NCBI RefSeq assembly: GCF_900188455.1
Contig: NZ_FZOL01000016.1
Location: 1 to 64,000, forward strand
Direction: 5' to 3'
Length of the DNA stretch: 64,000 nucleotides
Source of the DNA: Pseudomonas japonica
Lineage (GTDB): Bacteria; Pseudomonadota; Gammaproteobacteria; Pseudomonadales; Pseudomonadaceae
Made by a program: the position numbers and the translations under genes. Shown piece by piece: positions 60,560 through 64,000 of the stretch; within the stretch, counting starts at the first letter, position 1; every line of letters starts with the position of its first letter. Below the pieces are notes generated by a model. The model searched no databases. It saw nothing but the letters and a program-made list of their open reading frames with translations, and was not told the DNA's origin.

Positions 60560-61056
60560 TCAATGATCTCGGCTTTCTCGATGATCACGTCGTCCTTCGG
60601 TACGTCCTGGTGGCCGGACTTGGAACCGGTGGCGACCTTCTCGATGGCATCGACCACTTCCTTGCCCTCGATCACTTCACCGAACACCGCGTAGCCCCAG
60701 CCCTGGATGTTCTTGCCGCTGTGGTTGAGGAAGTCGTTGTCGTTGCCGTTGATGAAGAACTGCGCCGAGGCCGAATGCGGCTCCTGGGTGCGCGCCATGG
60801 CGATGGAGTACTTCTTGTTCTCCAGGCCGTTGTCGGCTTCGTTCTGGATGCTGGCGCGGGTGCCTTTCTGCTGCATGTTCTGGTCGAAACCGCCGCCCTG
60901 GATCATGAAACCCTTGATCACACGGTGGAAGATGGTGCCGTCGTAGTGGCCGTCTTTCACGTACTGGACGAAGTTTTCCGCGGTTTTCGGGGCTTTTTCG
61001 CTGTCCAGTTGCAGGACGATATCGCCGTGGTTGGTGCTCAGTTTGACTTTGGCCAT
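60556..61056 (-). CDS. ppiB: Peptidyl-prolyl cis-trans isomerase B (cyclophilin)
   Basis: 166 aa cytosolic cyclophilin without signal peptide. It speeds Xaa-Pro isomerisation. Core motifs are YDGTIFHRVIKGFMIQGGGF and NSGLENKKYSIAMART-like block (here DNGLENKKYSIAMART), then QFFINGNDNDFLNH and WGYAVFGEVIEG. Start at 61056. It diverges from glnS. Confidence 0.95.
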   Translation of the reverse strand: MAKVKLSTNHGDIVLQLDSEKAPKTAENFVQYVKDGHYDGTIFHRVIKGFMIQGGGFDQNMQQKGTRASIQNEADNGLENKKYSIAMARTQEPHSASAQFFINGNDNDFLNHSGKNIQGWGYAVFGEVIEGKEVVDAIEKVATGSKSGHQDVPKDDVIIEKAEIIE

Positions 61057-61293
61057 GCTGGAATTCGCTCTCTCAAGGCATGTGGAAAAGGAGGGTGCGC
61101 ACGCGCGTTACAGACCCTGACGCCGGTTCCGGCGCCGGCGATACGTCGATCGCGGTGATTTTTTTGCCGCGGGCCCCGATATTAGCGCCGGTTTGTCGGC
61201 GCGGTGCTGTCGGCGGCGCGACGGCTTCGGCTATGATAAGCGCTTTGTTTCACGCGGCCTACCCGGGCCGGACACCGGAATTCCAAGGATCCT

Positions 61294-62994
61294 ATGAGCA
61301 AGCCCACTGCTGACACCGCTCCCAATGCCGCCAAAGGCGCGCCCGCCGTCCCCGTCAACTTCCTGCGCCCGATCGTGCAGGCCGACCTGGACTCGGGCAA
61401 GCACAGCAGCATCGTCACCCGTTTCCCCCCAGAGCCCAACGGTTACCTGCACATCGGTCACGCCAAGTCGATCTGCGTGAACTTCGGCCTGGCCCAGGAA
61501 TTCGGCGGTGCCTGTCACCTGCGCTTCGATGACACCAACCCGGCCAAAGAGGACCAGGAGTACATCGACGCCATCCAGGAAGACGTCAAGTGGCTCGGTT
61601 TCCAGTGGACCGGCCCGGTGCGCTATGCCTCGGAATACTTCGATCAGCTGCATGACTGGGCCGTGGACCTGATCAAGTCGGGCAATGCCTACGTCTGCGA
61701 CCTGACGCCGGAGCAGGCCCGGGAATATCGCGGCAGCCTGACCGAGCCGGGGCGCAACAGCCCGTTCCGCGAGCGCGGCGTCGAGGAGAACCTCGACCTG
61801 TTCGCACGCATGAAGGCCGGCGAGTTCAAGGACGGCGAACGCGTCCTGCGCGCCAGGATCGACATGGCGTCGCCGAACATGAACCTGCGCGACCCGATCC
61901 TCTACCGCATCCGCCATGCCCACCACCACCAGACCGGTGACAAGTGGTGCATCTACCCGAACTACGACTTCACCCACGGCCAGTCGGACGCCATCGAGGG
62001 CATCACCCACTCCATCTGCACCCTGGAGTTCGAAAGCCACCGTCCGCTGTACGAATGGTTCCTCGACAAGCTGCCGGTGCCGGCCACGCCGCGCCAGTAC
62101 GAGTTCAGCCGGCTGAACCTGAACTACACCATCACCAGCAAGCGCAAGCTCAAGCAACTGGTGGACGAGCAGCACGTCGAGGGCTGGGACGACCCGCGCA
62201 TGTCGACCCTGTCCGGCTTCCGTCGCCGCGGCTACACCCCGGCGTCGATCCGCAACTTCTGCGAGATGATCGGCACCAACCGTTCCGACGGCGTGGTCGA
62301 CATGTCCATGCTCGAGTTCAGCATCCGCGACGACCTCGACCGCAACGCCCCGCGCGCCATGTGCGTGCTGCGCCCGCTGAAGGTGGTGATCAGCAACTAC
62401 CCGGAAGGCCAGGTCGAGCAACTGGAACTGCCGCGCCATCCGAAGGAAGACATGGGCGTGCGCGTCCTGCCGTTCGCCCGCGAGCTGTACATCGACCGCG
62501 ACGACTTCATGGAAGAGCCACCCAAGGGCTACAAGCGCCTGGAGCCGGCCGGTGAAGTGCGCCTGCGCGGCAGCTACGTGATCCGCGCCGACGAGGCGAT
62601 CAAGGACGCCGACGGCAACATCGTCGAGCTGCGCTGCTCCTACGACCCGGACACCCTGGGCAAGAACCCCGAGGGCCGCAAGGTCAAGGGCGTGATCCAC
62701 TGGGTTCCGGCCGACGGCAGCGTCGAGTGCGAAGTGCGTCTGTACGACCGTCTGTTCAAGGCGGCGAACCCGGAAAAGACCGCCGATGGCGGCACCTTCC
62801 TCGACAACATCAACCCGGATTCGCTGCAGGTGCTGCGTGGTTGTCGTGCCGAGCCGTCGCTGGGCAACGCCCAGCCTGAAGACCGCTTCCAGTTCGAGCG
62901 CGAAGGCTACTTCTGCGCCGACCTGAAAGACTCCCGTCCAGGCCAACCGGTATTCAACCGCACCGTGTCCCTGCGTGATTCCTGGGGCAGCTGA
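61294..62994 (+). CDS. glnS: Glutaminyl-tRNA synthetase
   Basis: 566 aa class I enzyme that charges tRNA-Gln. The HIGH motif is PPEPNGYLHIGHAKSICVNF and the KMSKS motif is ITSKRKLKQLV. FDDTNPAKEDQEYIDAIQED and the C-terminal anticodon beta-barrel domain complete the family pattern. An N-terminal Ala/Pro-rich extension of about 20 residues precedes the core. ATG at 61294 with AAGGA upstream. cysS starts 9 bp after the stop. Confidence 0.96.
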   Translation: MSKPTADTAPNAAKGAPAVPVNFLRPIVQADLDSGKHSSIVTRFPPEPNGYLHIGHAKSICVNFGLAQEFGGACHLRFDDTNPAKEDQEYIDAIQEDVKWLGFQWTGPVRYASEYFDQLHDWAVDLIKSGNAYVCDLTPEQAREYRGSLTEPGRNSPFRERGVEENLDLFARMKAGEFKDGERVLRARIDMASPNMNLRDPILYRIRHAHHHQTGDKWCIYPNYDFTHGQSDAIEGITHSICTLEFESHRPLYEWFLDKLPVPATPRQYEFSRLNLNYTITSKRKLKQLVDEQHVEGWDDPRMSTLSGFRRRGYTPASIRNFCEMIGTNRSDGVVDMSMLEFSIRDDLDRNAPRAMCVLRPLKVVISNYPEGQVEQLELPRHPKEDMGVRVLPFARELYIDRDDFMEEPPKGYKRLEPAGEVRLRGSYVIRADEAIKDADGNIVELRCSYDPDTLGKNPEGRKVKGVIHWVPADGSVECEVRLYDRLFKAANPEKTADGGTFLDNINPDSLQVLRGCRAEPSLGNAQPEDRFQFEREGYFCADLKDSRPGQPVFNRTVSLRDSWGS

Positions 62995-63003
62995 GGAAAT
63001 TTC

Positions 63004-64000
63004 GTGCTTACCATCTACAACACCCTGAGCAAGACCAAGGAAGCGTTCAAACCGCTGGACGGCAACAAGGTGCGCATGTACGTCTGCGGCATGACCGTGT
63101 ACGACTTCTGCCACCTGGGCCACGGCCGCAGCATGGTCGCCTTCGACCTGGTCACCCGCTGGCTGCGTTACAGCGGCTACGACCTGACCTACGTGCGCAA
63201 CATCACCGACATCGACGACAAGATCATCAACCGCGCCAATGAAAACGGCGAGGCGTTCGACGCCCTGACCGCGCGCATGATCGATGCCATGCACGAGGAC
63301 GAGCGTCGCCTGAACATCCTCAAGCCGGACCTGGAACCGCGTGCCACCGAGCACATCGCGGGCATGCACGCGATGATCCAGACCCTGATCGACAAGGGCT
63401 ATGCCTACGCTCCGGGCAATGGCGACGTGTACTACCGGGTTGGCAAGTTCGTCGGCTACGGCAAGCTGTCGCGCAAGAAGATCGAAGACCTGCGCATCGG
63501 TGCGCGGATCGAAGTGGACGAGGCCAAGCAGGACCCGCTGGACTTCGTCCTGTGGAAAGGCGTCAAACCAGGCGAGCCGAGCTGGGAATCGCCATGGGGT
63601 CCGGGCCGTCCGGGCTGGCACATCGAGTGCTCGGTGATGTCCACCTGCTGCCTGGGCGAGAGCTTCGACATCCATGGTGGCGGCAGCGACCTGGAGTTCC
63701 CGCACCACGAGAACGAGATCGCCCAGAGCGAGGCCGCGACCGGCAAGCAGTACGCCAATTCGTGGATGCACTGCGGGATGATCCGCATCAACGGCGAGAA
63801 GATGTCGAAGTCGCTGAACAACTTCTTCACCATCCGCGACGTGCTCGACAAGTACCACCCGGAGGTGGTGCGCTACCTGCTGGTGTCGAGTCACTACCGC
63901 AGCGCCATCAACTACTCCGAGGACAGCCTGCGCGAGTCCAAGGGCGCGCTGGAGCGTTTCTACCACGCGCTGCGCGGCCTGCCGGTGGTGGCACCGCAGG
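63004..64000 (+). CDS. cysS: Cysteinyl-tRNA synthetase, 3' part cut off by the window end
   Basis: 332 codons are present of about 460. Start is GTG at 63004, giving MLTIYNTLSKTKEAFKPLDG, with GAGGAAA upstream. Zinc/HIGH region: YVCGMTVYDFCHLGHGRSMV. The insertion DLEPRATEHIAGMHAMI, WHIECSVMSTCCLGESFDIH and the KMSKSLNN motif follow. It forms an operon with glnS. Confidence 0.95.
   Translation, partial: MLTIYNTLSKTKEAFKPLDGNKVRMYVCGMTVYDFCHLGHGRSMVAFDLVTRWLRYSGYDLTYVRNITDIDDKIINRANENGEAFDALTARMIDAMHEDERRLNILKPDLEPRATEHIAGMHAMIQTLIDKGYAYAPGNGDVYYRVGKFVGYGKLSRKKIEDLRIGARIEVDEAKQDPLDFVLWKGVKPGEPSWESPWGPGRPGWHIECSVMSTCCLGESFDIHGGGSDLEFPHHENEIAQSEAATGKQYANSWMHCGMIRINGEKMSKSLNNFFTIRDVLDKYHPEVVRYLLVSSHYRSAINYSEDSLRESKGALERFYHALRGLPVVAPQ

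Noticed and set aside
61231..63966. 911-codon open frame on the minus strand opposite glnS/cysS
   Set aside because: Same cause: high GC third positions keep the opposite strand open. No recognisable protein.
1..64000. tRNA genes or CRISPR arrays
   Set aside because: No cloverleaf with a T-loop GTTC motif and no spaced direct repeats were found on reading both strands by eye; very short or degenerate ones could be missed.

Overview
The window is chromosomal DNA of a Pseudomonas, probably close to the P. aeruginosa lineage. The evidence is the gene content (oprI, cysB, thrH, cysH of the APS-reductase type, the acnD/prpF methylcitrate operon), high GC with strong third-position G/C, and frequent REP-like palindromes of the GTAGGAGC...GCTTGC...GCG type. 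Naming rests on reading the proteins; no search was run.

Layout. 1-240: the 3' end of a group II intron (domains V and VI), a perfect 32-bp inverted repeat and a REP. 241-9742: a chemoreceptor, tatD, an MltF-like lytic transglycosylase, a DoxX protein, a small unknown protein behind a structured leader, greB (TTG start), and a YbbP/YbbA-like ABC pair divergent from tesA. 9799-11574: a small CxxC protein, an L,D-transpeptidase and the major lipoprotein oprI. 12065-19488: acetyltransferase, DAHP synthase, 5'-nucleotidase, universal stress protein, cysB, cysH, thrH and pabB. 19594-22651: an ATP-grasp / transglutaminase-like membrane protein / retropepsin trio. 22942-29877: the methylcitrate (propionate) operon GntR regulator-prpB-prpC-acnD-prpF, with a palindromic operator and a REP element in every gap after prpB. 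acnB follows on the opposite strand.

32.7-46.2 kb is the accessory part. Two MITE-like elements of about 140 bp flank a DUF1289 gene. Next comes a TccC-like RHS protein whose C-terminal domain carries an HEFSH zinc-protease motif, then a tandem UspA protein, miaE and an MFS exporter. A visibly AT-richer stretch (39.8-46.2 kb) holds HIT, cupin, two unknown genes, a GNAT, a MerR-methyltransferase fusion split by a frameshift, and a pentapeptide-repeat membrane protein directly behind a (CA)8 tract.

46.2-50.7 kb: an alpha/beta hydrolase, a MarR regulator with an EmrAB-like pump, and a cystatin-like protein. 50.9-59.8 kb: a complete benzoate module benABCD-benK-catA-benF-benR, with two textbook BenR/XylS half-sites upstream of benA; benzoate is imported, dihydroxylated, rearomatised to catechol and ring-cleaved to cis,cis-muconate. 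59.8-64 kb: lpxH-ppiB divergent from glnS and cysS, the last cut off by the window end. No tRNA, rRNA or CRISPR array was seen.
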